From Bacillota bacterium (lineage in GTDB: Bacteria; Bacillota; Clostridia; Lachnospirales; Lachnospiraceae), in contig JAEWRS010000493.1 in NCBI GenBank assembly GCA_023398855.1, positions 1 to 5,863 on the forward strand: DNA of 5,863 bases, given 5' to 3'. Position numbers and translations under genes: made by a program. The notes under the pieces were generated by a model that saw only the letters and a list, made by a program, of their open reading frames with translations, had not been told where the DNA came from and did not search any database. Positions 1 through 5,657 of this stretch are shown piece after piece (position 1 is the first letter of the stretch; the number at the start of each line of letters is the position of its first letter).

Positions 1-543
1 TGTATAATAATCCATCTCTGTTTCTACATATGTAAATCCATTGATTCTGGAAATGATCTGAGCTGCATCTTTTCCTAAACCATTTAAGATAACTCTTAAT
101 GGATTCTGACGAACCTTGTTTGCCTTCTCAGCAATACCGATTGCGCCTTCTGCTGCCGCAAATGATTCATGTCCTGCTAAAAAGCAGAAGCAGTCTGTCT
201 CTTCTTCCAGGAGCATCTTTCCTAAGTTGCCGTGTCCCAGACCTACTTTACGCTGGTCAGCAACGGAACCTGGAATACAGAAAGCCTGAAGTCCCTCTCC
301 AATAGTTGCAGCCGCGTCAGATGCTTTTCTGCAGCCTTTTTTAATGGCAATGGCTGCACCTACTATGTAAGCCCAACAAGCATTCTCAAAGCAGATGGGC
401 TGGATCTTCTTAACCTGCTCATAAACATCTAAGCCTGCATCTTTTGTAATCTTTTCAGCTTCTTCAATAGAAGCAATACCATAGCTGTTTAACACAGAAT
501 TGATTTTGTCAATTCTTCTCTCATATGATTCAAATAATGCCAT
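1..543 (-). CDS. GGGtGRT-family protein, N-terminal part (gene runs off the left edge)
   Basis: The frame from ATG at 543 is open for 181 codons to the window edge, so the C-terminal part is missing. It begins MALFESYERRIDKIN and continues with PICFENACW (C51, C56), GLGHGNLGKML (101-111), CFCFLAGHESFAAAEGA (118-134), an NPLRVILNGLGKDA stretch and INGFTYVETEMDYYT at the edge. I recognise this as the start of the GGGtGRT family, proteins of roughly 330 residues named after a glycine-rich motif in the C-terminal half, which is not visible here. To my knowledge the family has no assigned function. There is no signal peptide or membrane segment, so it should be cytosolic. Six cysteines lie in the first 120 residues (51, 56, 71, 89, 118, 120), which would suit metal or Fe-S binding (inference). 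The start is fixed by AAGGAGG at 552-558, 8 nt upstream. It lies 75 nt behind the NifU-like gene with no terminator between, so the two are probably co-transcribed. Confidence 0.9.
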   Translation of the reverse strand, partial: MALFESYERRIDKINSVLNSYGIASIEEAEKITKDAGLDVYEQVKKIQPICFENACWAYIVGAAIAIKKGCRKASDAAATIGEGLQAFCIPGSVADQRKVGLGHGNLGKMLLEEETDCFCFLAGHESFAAAEGAIGIAEKANKVRQNPLRVILNGLGKDAAQIISRINGFTYVETEMDYYT

Positions 544-551
544 TATCTTGT

Positions 552-558
552 CCTCCTT
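552..558 (-). promoter_or_regulatory. Strong ribosome binding site of the GGGtGRT gene
   Basis: The minus strand reads AAGGAGG, a full Shine-Dalgarno match, 8 nt before the ATG at 543. Its strength fits a highly translated second gene of the operon. The rest of the 75-nt gap (544-618) shows no promoter or terminator that I can support. Confidence 0.8.
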
Positions 559-618
559 ATTATTGGCCAAATATCTTCGCTTTGATAACCGGTAACTGAC
601 AATATTCCGACAATCCGA

Positions 619-1311
619 TTATTCATGTCTTGGGTCAATGATTTTAGCAGCGTCTGCAACGCGGCCGTACTGTCCCTTTGCCTTTTCCCAAGCAGTGTTC
701 GGATCATCGCCTTTTTTGATGAAGTCAGTCATCTTTCCAAGGCTTACGAACTGATAGCCAATAATCTGGTCTTCCTCATCTAAAGCAATGCCGGTTACAT
801 AACCCTCCGCCATCTCTAAATAACGAGGACCCTTCTTTAATGTTCCGTACATGGTTCCAACCTGTGAACGGAGACCCTTTCCTAAATCCTCCAGACCTGC
901 ACCTACAGGAAGTCCGTCTTCAGAGAAAGCACTCTGAGTTCTTCCGTATGCAATCTGTAAGAATAATTCTCTCATTGCTGTATTAATAGCATCACAGACA
1001 AGGTCTGTATTTAATGCTTCTAAAACGGTCAGTCCTGGTAAAATTTCTGCAGCCATAGCAGCGGAATGTGTCATGCCGGAACATCCGATTGTCTCTACTA
1101 ATGCTTCCTGAATAATGCCCTCTTTAACATTAAGAGTCAACTTACATGCGCCCTGCTGGGGAGCACACCAGCCAACGCCATGTGTCAGGCCGGATATATC
1201 TTTAACTTCTCTAGATTTTACCCATTTCGCTTCTTCCGGGATTGGAGCAGCACCGTGATGAACGCCTTGTGCCACTATACACATCTCTTCTACTTCCTGT
1301 GAATAAATCAT
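619..1311 (-). CDS. NifU/IscU-like iron-sulfur scaffold family protein lacking the canonical third cysteine
   Basis: This is a 230-residue cytosolic protein. The NifU N-terminal (IscU-type) fold is suggested by residues about 40-150: GVGWCAPQQGACKLTLNVKE (45-64), ETIGCSGMTHSAAMAAEIL (73-91, matching the FGCGSAIASSSL region of IscU) and ALNTDLVCDAIN (99-110). IscU/NifU scaffolds build transient [2Fe-2S]/[4Fe-4S] clusters on three cysteines plus an aspartate. Here C77 is the clear second cysteine, and C49 or C56 can serve as the first. There is no cysteine after C106, so the usual third ligand of the HCSxLA motif is absent; SEDGLPVGAGLEDL (130-143) lies where it should be. The IscU-type Asp two residues after the first Cys is also missing. 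Residues about 150-230 form an extra C-terminal tail rich in charged residues. The start is supported by GAAAGGAG at 1319-1326, 7 nt upstream. It is the first gene of an operon with the GGGtGRT gene. It is usually annotated as a scaffold protein, but the altered ligand set makes that role uncertain. Confidence 0.87.
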   Translation of the reverse strand: MIYSQEVEEMCIVAQGVHHGAAPIPEEAKWVKSREVKDISGLTHGVGWCAPQQGACKLTLNVKEGIIQEALVETIGCSGMTHSAAMAAEILPGLTVLEALNTDLVCDAINTAMRELFLQIAYGRTQSAFSEDGLPVGAGLEDLGKGLRSQVGTMYGTLKKGPRYLEMAEGYVTGIALDEEDQIIGYQFVSLGKMTDFIKKGDDPNTAWEKAKGQYGRVADAAKIIDPRHE

Positions 1312-1318
1312 GTTAATA

Positions 1319-1326
1319 CTCCTTTC
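1319..1326 (-). promoter_or_regulatory. Ribosome binding site of the NifU-like gene
   Basis: The minus strand reads GAAAGGAG, 7 nt before the ATG at 1311. This supports that start; no other in-frame start upstream has such a site. Confidence 0.7.
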
Positions 1327-1359
1327 AAATAAGTAATCATTGTGAACAGTACTTTGTTA

Positions 1360-1399
1360 ATTATATCACATCATACTTGATCATATTTTCTCATATTAT
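1360..1399 (-). promoter_or_regulatory. Promoter of the NifU-like/GGGtGRT operon with four 10-bp direct repeats
   Basis: On the minus strand a perfect TATAAT (1360-1365) is preceded by TGA, giving an extended -10 element (TGnTATAAT). The -35 region at the usual distance is only AT-rich, with no TTGACA-like hexamer, as is common for extended -10 promoters. Transcription would start near 1353, leaving a leader of about 40 nt. The stretch 1360-1399 can be read as four consecutive 10-bp units: ATAATATGAG, AAAATATGAT, CAAGTATGAT and GTGATATAAT, the last containing the -10 box. The first three share TATGA at a fixed position. The one-helical-turn spacing could suit cooperative binding of a regulator, or may simply reflect an AT-rich promoter. 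Confidence 0.6.
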
Positions 1400-1424
1400 G
1401 TCGGTTTCCGCAAGCATTTTTTCC

Positions 1425-1456
1425 AAAAATGGCAGGGAGGAACAAATCCTCCCTGC
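1425..1456 (-). terminator. Rho-independent terminator of the NlpC/P60 gene
   Basis: A perfect 10-bp stem, GCAGGGAGGA / TCCTCCCTGC (arms 1447-1456 and 1432-1441), closes a 5-nt loop. On the minus strand it is followed after two bases by TTTTT (1425-1429). It begins 14 nt after the TAA stop at 1470-1472. It separates the wall hydrolase from the NifU-like operon. The plus side is also T-rich, but no plus-strand gene reads into it. Confidence 0.9.
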
Positions 1457-1469
1457 TTTCTATAATTCT

Positions 1470-2717
1470 TTATAAGATTCTCCTGACAGAAAGAATCGTT
1501 CTGTATGTAGCAGTACCAACTTTAATTCCGGTTGCCGGTGAACTTGCATGAACGATTTGACCATTCCCGATATAGATCCCTATGTGGCCTGCATAGCAGA
1601 TCAAATCTCCGGGCTGGGCCTCGGAATATGATACCTCGCGACCTGCGGAACGCTGCTCTGAAGAACTTCTTGGAAGCGAATACCCGAAATGTCTGTATAC
1701 GGACAATACAAATCCGGAACAATCTGCACCGCTGGTCAGGCTGGTTCCTCCAAATACATAAGGATTTCCCACAAACTGAAGACCATAATCCGCTACTGCA
1801 CGTCCTTCCGCTGTTCCGCCATTGCTCTTGTTGGCCGTTGGGCCTGTATACTTGTTGTTGGCGGGTGAATTAGGCCTCTGGCCGCTATTAGCCGCAGCCC
1901 TCTTTCTGGCCTCTTCCTCTGCCTTTTTTCTGGCTTCTTCCGCTGCCTTCCTCCTGGCTTCCTCTTCCTTTGTCTTACGGATTTCCTCATTTTTCTTTGC
2001 AACCGTCTGGGCATAAACAGTCGCATCCTGCTTGGCCTGTGCAAGCTGGCTGTCAAAATTGGATACTTCCTTTTTCTTCGTAGAGATCAAAGTCTCCAAC
2101 TGGGACTGCTGGTCCTTGTACTCCAGCTCCATGACCTCCATCTCAGCCTTGTCCTCTTCTAGATCTGATTTATAATCAGCCACCTTCTGTTTTGTCTCCT
2201 GAAAATTGATCAGCATATTCCGGTCATATGTATAAATTCCTTCTACGTATTCCGCCTTATTCAGAAGATCGGACATGTTTTTCACCTGAAGGAAAATATC
2301 CAGATATTCCGTATCTCCCTTCTCGTACATGTACTGGATTCTCTTTTTCATGGAAGCATACTGCTTTTCTTCATCTTTTTTAGCCTCGGCATAGTCCAGC
2401 TCTGCCTGGTTAATCTCTGCTTCCTTGTTGCTCATATCACTTTCCAGAACCTTGATATCAGACAAAAGAGCAGTCAGATCAGTGGTCAGCTTTGATACCT
2501 GATTCTGGGCGACGCTCTTTTTATTTTCCGCATCCCGTGCCTTTTTATTTGCCTCTTCCAATTTTTTCTGAGCTTCCTGTTTCTCTTTTTCCGCTTTTGA
2601 CGTAGCCCAGGCGGGAACCGTCTGGCCGCAGACCATAGCACTTACTAACAGGCCGCAGAGAAGCTTTTGCAGCAATTTTCTGTTTCTTTCATACATAATC
2701 TGTGTTTTTCGTTTCAT
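1470..2717 (-). CDS. Secreted peptidoglycan hydrolase, PcsB/CwlO-like coiled coil plus C-terminal NlpC/P60 endopeptidase
   Basis: This 415-residue protein is exported to the cell wall. Residues 1-38 are a signal peptide: basic start, hydrophobic LLCGLLVSAMVCG, probable cleavage after PAWA (38). C30 does not sit in a lipobox, so a lipoprotein is unlikely. Residues about 40-250 are coiled coil in two arms. The segment YMYEKGDTEYLDIFLQVKNM (129-148) between them is typical of PcsB/CwlO-type hydrolases, whose activity is known to be controlled by FtsEX through such a coiled coil. Residues 250-273 hold three 8-residue charged repeats, followed by a Pro/Asn/Gly-rich linker to about 306. The NlpC/P60 domain (307-415) carries catalytic Cys in ADCSGF (C333), His in GHIGIYIG (H378) and the third polar residue in VHAS (H390), so it should be active. 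The expected reaction is cleavage of peptide bonds in muropeptide stems, often D-Glu to diamino acid. AAAGGAA at 2724-2730 supports the start. It has its own promoter and terminator. Confidence 0.93.
   Translation of the reverse strand: MKRKTQIMYERNRKLLQKLLCGLLVSAMVCGQTVPAWATSKAEKEKQEAQKKLEEANKKARDAENKKSVAQNQVSKLTTDLTALLSDIKVLESDMSNKEAEINQAELDYAEAKKDEEKQYASMKKRIQYMYEKGDTEYLDIFLQVKNMSDLLNKAEYVEGIYTYDRNMLINFQETKQKVADYKSDLEEDKAEMEVMELEYKDQQSQLETLISTKKKEVSNFDSQLAQAKQDATVYAQTVAKKNEEIRKTKEEEARRKAAEEARKKAEEEARKRAAANSGQRPNSPANNKYTGPTANKSNGGTAEGRAVADYGLQFVGNPYVFGGTSLTSGADCSGFVLSVYRHFGYSLPRSSSEQRSAGREVSYSEAQPGDLICYAGHIGIYIGNGQIVHASSPATGIKVGTATYRTILSVRRIL
1899..1970 (-). repeat. Three in-frame 24-bp tandem repeats in the hydrolase linker
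   Basis: Three imperfect 24-bp units encode KEEEARRK, AAEEARKK and AEEEARKR (residues 250-273). They form a highly charged helix between the coiled coil and the flexible linker. All units keep the reading frame, so a gain or loss would change helix length without a frameshift. Confidence 0.75.
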
Positions 2718-2723
2718 CGTCAG

Positions 2724-2730
2724 TTCCTTT
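2724..2730 (-). promoter_or_regulatory. Ribosome binding site of the NlpC/P60 gene in a purine tract
   Basis: AAAGGAA lies 6 nt before the ATG at 2717. It is part of a 20-nt all-purine stretch of the message (2724-2743) that also contains AAGGGG. A second Met (codon 8) exists, but it is less well spaced from this site. Confidence 0.6.
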
Positions 2731-2745
2731 TCCCCTTTTTTCTAC

Positions 2746-2774
2746 CTTATATGTTACCGTATAACCATGGTAAA
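2746..2774 (-). promoter_or_regulatory. Probable promoter of the NlpC/P60 gene
   Basis: On the minus strand TTTACC (2769-2774) and TATAAG (2746-2751) are separated by 17 bp, matching sigma-A -35/-10 elements at 4/6 and 5/6. The leader would be about 20 nt. The spacer contains the short dyad GTTA-TACGG-TAAC. An alternative is TTGAAT with TAACAT at 18 bp. The 130-bp gap 2718-2847 shows no strong terminator for the MATE gene, so some read-through into this gene is possible. Confidence 0.5.
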
Positions 2775-2847
2775 ATTCAAGTCCTATTTTGGATAATTTT
2801 AATATTTTTCACCGCCAAAATAATTGCTTTTTCCCCATGATATTGAA

Positions 2848-4206
2848 TCAGGTCTTTCTTTTTGCCTGGGGCAGTCTTCTTGCCACCATAAGAAACGAGA
2901 AAAAGAATAAGATTCCTTTCATAATGCTTGAAATGGTAAATGCCCACCAGATTCCGTCAAGACCCAGGGCAGTGCCGCTTAGAATCATGGCAAGAGGGAT
3001 CCTGGCAGAAGTAAATATAACACTGATCACTGAACAGAGAAGCGTTTTACCCAGACCCGACAGAGCTCCTATTGTTGTCAGTTCAATGCACATGAACATC
3101 TGGCAAAGCCCAAGTATCACCAGATATCTTACTCCCATTGGAATGACCTCTGCCTCATGTATAAATAATCCAAAGATTTGCTCAGGAAAGCTGATCAAAA
3201 GAAGGGTGCAGAGCAGCCCCCAGAAAAACATGACCCCAGTGGCCGTAAAATAACCCTTTTTCACCCTTCCATACTGTCCTGCCCCGTAATTTTGCCCAAC
3301 AAAAGAATTAATAGCAGCACCAAATCCGTCTGCCGTCATCCAGGATATGGATTCAATCTGACCGCCTACGCGTAAAACAGCCACAGCCGTATCACCAAAC
3401 CCGGTCACAAACCGGGTCAGTACCATAGAAATACTGGTATAGATCAAGTTTTGCACAGAAGCAGGAAATCCTATCTGAATCATGACTTTCATATGATCCC
3501 AGGAAACCTTATGAAATACCTTCACTTTGCCAAACAACATCCGGTCCTTTTTTATGATGATCACAAACACAATGGTCACAACGGCCTGTGCCATGACCGT
3601 TGCAACGGCGGCCCCTGCTACCCCGTAACCTTTTATAGGACCTAAGCCAAAGATCAGAAGCGGGTCCAGCACCATATTCAAAACCAGGCCAATAAAGTTA
3701 GCGAGCAGGGGTGTCCGGCTGTCCCCCATCGCCGTCATGATCCCGGTGATAATCACATTCATATAAGAAAATATAATGAAGCCACAGGTAATTTTCAAAT
3801 AAACCTGGGCATTATTTACCACTGAAATATCATTCAGTCCAAAAAAGCCAATCAATGGCTTTGCTCCAAAAAACGATACAGCCCCGTAAAGCAGTGCAAA
3901 TAACAAACCCAGCTGAATTGCACCGGAAGCATAGACTGCTGCCTCCTCCTTATCTCCCTTTCCCAGGGAATGGGCTACCTTTACCTGGCCACCCATTTTT
4001 GCAAGGGCAACAACCCCCTGGGAAAGCCAGACATACATGCCTCCAGCCCCCACTGCCGCAACGGCCGGAGAACCGACCAGCCCGATCCATGCCATATCCG
4101 TCAGGTTGTAAGCCATCTGGACCAGTGCAGTAATCATGATAGGGAAGGCCAGACCGGTAAGGGAGGTAAAAATATGGCCATTTAATAAATCAACTTTTTT
4201 ATTCAT
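2848..4206 (-). CDS. MATE-family multidrug/cation antiporter
   Basis: This is an integral membrane protein of 452 residues from the ATG at 4206, the usual size for the family. About 12 hydrophobic segments are visible in two halves. Characteristic stretches are LAFPIMITALVQMAYNLTD near the start (TM1), MGDSRTPLLANFIGLVLNMV at about 160-179 and the second-half motif INSFVGQNYGAGQYGRVKKG at about 299-318. MATE (DinF/NorM-type) transporters expel cationic or other organic compounds using a Na+ or H+ gradient; the substrate cannot be read from the sequence. The start is uncertain. An in-frame GTG at 4218 would add four residues, with a stop codon just upstream at 4225-4227. The only Shine-Dalgarno-like AAAGG (4221-4225) is 2 nt from GTG and 14 nt from ATG, so neither spacing is good. 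I prefer ATG because family members usually begin at the M(N/S)KKVDLL stretch. It is 62 nt downstream of the NfnB-like gene, with a hairpin between. Confidence 0.9.
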   Translation of the reverse strand: MNKKVDLLNGHIFTSLTGLAFPIMITALVQMAYNLTDMAWIGLVGSPAVAAVGAGGMYVWLSQGVVALAKMGGQVKVAHSLGKGDKEEAAVYASGAIQLGLLFALLYGAVSFFGAKPLIGFFGLNDISVVNNAQVYLKITCGFIIFSYMNVIITGIMTAMGDSRTPLLANFIGLVLNMVLDPLLIFGLGPIKGYGVAGAAVATVMAQAVVTIVFVIIIKKDRMLFGKVKVFHKVSWDHMKVMIQIGFPASVQNLIYTSISMVLTRFVTGFGDTAVAVLRVGGQIESISWMTADGFGAAINSFVGQNYGAGQYGRVKKGYFTATGVMFFWGLLCTLLLISFPEQIFGLFIHEAEVIPMGVRYLVILGLCQMFMCIELTTIGALSGLGKTLLCSVISVIFTSARIPLAMILSGTALGLDGIWWAFTISSIMKGILFFFSFLMVARRLPQAKRKT

Positions 4207-4224
4207 AAATTGTGACACAACCTT

Positions 4225-4259
4225 TCAAAGGGACCGCCAGTAAAATGGCGGCCCTTTGA
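4225..4259 (-). terminator. Strong hairpin between the NfnB-like and MATE genes, no U-tract
   Basis: Arms TCAAAGGGCCGCCA (4246-4259) and TGGCGGtCCCTTTGA (4225-4239, one bulged base at 4233) form a 14-bp stem with a 6-nt loop, starting 9 nt after the TAA stop of the upstream gene. It looks like a terminator or mRNA 3'-end stabiliser. However, neither strand has a T-run after the stem: the minus strand continues AAGGTTGTG. Its base also touches the AAAGG that would serve as ribosome binding site for the MATE gene, so a role in limiting MATE expression is possible. The structure is seen; the function is inferred. Confidence 0.6.
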
Positions 4260-4268
4260 CTATCCGGA

Positions 4269-5657
4269 TTATTCCTTTGAAGAAAGATATTCATGGATCC
4301 CTCTGGCTCCAGACCGTCCGGCTTCCATAGCCAGAATCACGGTTGCAGCTCCTGTGACGGCATCCCCTCCGGCATAAACACCTTCCTTGCTGGTCTTTCC
4401 TGTAGATTCCTCAGCAATGATGCATTTGCGCTTATTAATATCCAATCCTTTTGTTGTATTGGATATTAGCGGATTTGGGGATGTTCCCAATGACATGATA
4501 ACAGTATCCACATCAATGACAAATTCCGATCCCTTTATCTCCACAGGTCTTCTTCTGCCGGAAGCATCCGGCTCACCAAGCTCCATTCTGATGCATTTCA
4601 TTCCTTTTACCCAGCCCTTTTCATCAGTTAAGATTTCTAACGGGTTGGTCAAAAGATCAAAAATAATTCCTTCTTCCTTTGCGTGATGAACTTCTTCCAC
4701 TCTTGCAGGAAGCTCTGCCTCGCTTCTTCTGTATACAACATGTACCTCTGCACCAAGCCGCAGGGCTGTTCTGGCCGCATCCATTGCAACGTTGCCTCCG
4801 CCTACCACTGCTACTTTATTGCCTGCCACAATAGGCGTATCGTAATCACTTCGGAACGCCTTCATCAGGTTGCTTCTGGTTAAATATTCGTTGGCAGAGA
4901 ATACGCCGTTGGCATTCTCTCCGGGAATTCCCATAAACATGGGGAGTCCTGCTCCTGAACCGATAAATACAGCCTGGAAACCTTCTTCATCCAAAAGTTC
5001 ATCAATGGTCACGGACTTACCAACAATTACATTGGTCTCGATCTTCACACCAAGCTTTCTTACATTGTCAATTTCCGGCTGAACCACACCATCCTTTGGA
5101 AGACGGAATTCAGGAATACCATAGGTCAATACGCCGCCCGCCTCATGAAGGGCCTCAAAAATGGTAACCTCATAACCAAGCTTTGCCAAATCTCCTGCAC
5201 AGGTCAGTCCGGAAGGACCGGAACCGATGACAGCTACCTTCTTGCCATTAGTTTTTTCCGGCGCTGCCGGTACGAAACCATGCTCTCTGGACCAATCTGC
5301 TACAAAACGCTCCAGCTTTCCGATGGAAACAGGCTCTCCCTTTATTCCGCGGATGCAACGGCCTTCGCACTGGCTCTCCTGAGGGCACACACGGCCGCAG
5401 ACTGCCGGAAGGGCGGAAGACAGGGCAATAACCTTTGCTGCTTCCTCGTGATTTCCGTTTTCCACTTCTTTGATAAAGCCAGGTATATTAATGGATACAG
5501 GACAACCTGCCACACACCTGGGGTTTTTGCACTGAATGCAGCGGCTTGCTTCTTCTTTTGCTTCTTCTTCATTATATCCAAGACATACCTCTTCAAAGTT
5601 TGTCGCCCTTACCTTGGGATCCTGTTCTCTTACAGGTACTTTCTTTAATACATCCAT
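4269..5657 (-). CDS. gltA: NfnB / GltA-like NADPH-binding Fe-S flavoprotein (NADPH-dependent glutamate synthase small-subunit family)
   Basis: This 462-residue cytosolic protein is full length for the family. The N-terminal ferredoxin-like domain has two cysteine groups: C40-x2-C43-x4-C48-x3-C52 and C87-x3-C91-x5-C97-x3-C101. These hold two [4Fe-4S] clusters; in the known Nfn structure one cluster also uses a glutamate. The FAD site is VIGSGPSG (143-150) plus the C-terminal GGDAVTGAATVILAMEAG (430-447). The NADPH domain has VGGGNVAMDAA (285-295) and YRRSEAELPAR (309-319), whose arginines fit the 2'-phosphate. Proteins like this are commonly named gltA (NADPH-dependent glutamate synthase). The NfnA-like partner directly upstream favours NADH-dependent ferredoxin:NADP+ oxidoreductase, an electron-bifurcating complex. 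No glutamate synthase large subunit is visible here. The start is fixed by the TAATG overlap with the upstream stop and by GGAGG at 5667-5671. Family assignment is firm; Nfn versus glutamate synthase is inference. Confidence 0.93.
   Translation of the reverse strand: MDVLKKVPVREQDPKVRATNFEEVCLGYNEEEAKEEASRCIQCKNPRCVAGCPVSINIPGFIKEVENGNHEEAAKVIALSSALPAVCGRVCPQESQCEGRCIRGIKGEPVSIGKLERFVADWSREHGFVPAAPEKTNGKKVAVIGSGPSGLTCAGDLAKLGYEVTIFEALHEAGGVLTYGIPEFRLPKDGVVQPEIDNVRKLGVKIETNVIVGKSVTIDELLDEEGFQAVFIGSGAGLPMFMGIPGENANGVFSANEYLTRSNLMKAFRSDYDTPIVAGNKVAVVGGGNVAMDAARTALRLGAEVHVVYRRSEAELPARVEEVHHAKEEGIIFDLLTNPLEILTDEKGWVKGMKCIRMELGEPDASGRRRPVEIKGSEFVIDVDTVIMSLGTSPNPLISNTTKGLDINKRKCIIAEESTGKTSKEGVYAGGDAVTGAATVILAMEAGRSGARGIHEYLSSKE

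Noticed and set aside
575..600. TATC/GATA arms and ACCGGT palindrome between the NifU-like and GGGtGRT genes
   Set aside because: The arms are 4-6 bp, with no T-run and no loop constraint; no support for a terminator or operator.
1336..1356. AGTACT palindrome with flanking AACA/TGTT in the leader of the NifU-like gene
   Set aside because: Only the 6-bp core is perfect and the flanks are out of register, so chance is likely.
1532..2016. Open frames on the plus strand opposite the NlpC/P60 gene, one of them hydrophobic
   Set aside because: They are antisense to a gene with intact catalytic motifs and signal peptide. The hydrophobic frame is just the reverse of the Glu/Ala/Lys repeat region, with no ribosome binding site or family resemblance.
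2604..2717. Lipoprotein signal for the NlpC/P60 protein because of C21 and C30
   Set aside because: Residues before C30 (SAMV) and C21 (QKLL) do not match the lipobox, whereas PAWA at 35-38 is a good type I cleavage site.
2785..2822. Inverted repeat TATTTTGG / CCAAAATA after the MATE gene as a terminator
   Set aside because: The stem is 8 bp and AT-rich, the loop is 22 nt and no T-run follows on the minus strand. Too weak to call.
4210..4220. TTGTGTCACAA as a Rex (redox repressor) site
   Set aside because: The half-sites resemble the Rex consensus TTGTGA-N6-TCACAA, but they abut with only a 1-nt centre instead of the needed spacer.
5145..5648. Long plus-strand frame opposite the NfnB-like gene
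   Set aside because: It is a shadow of a conserved flavoprotein gene, with no ribosome binding site and no recognisable domain.
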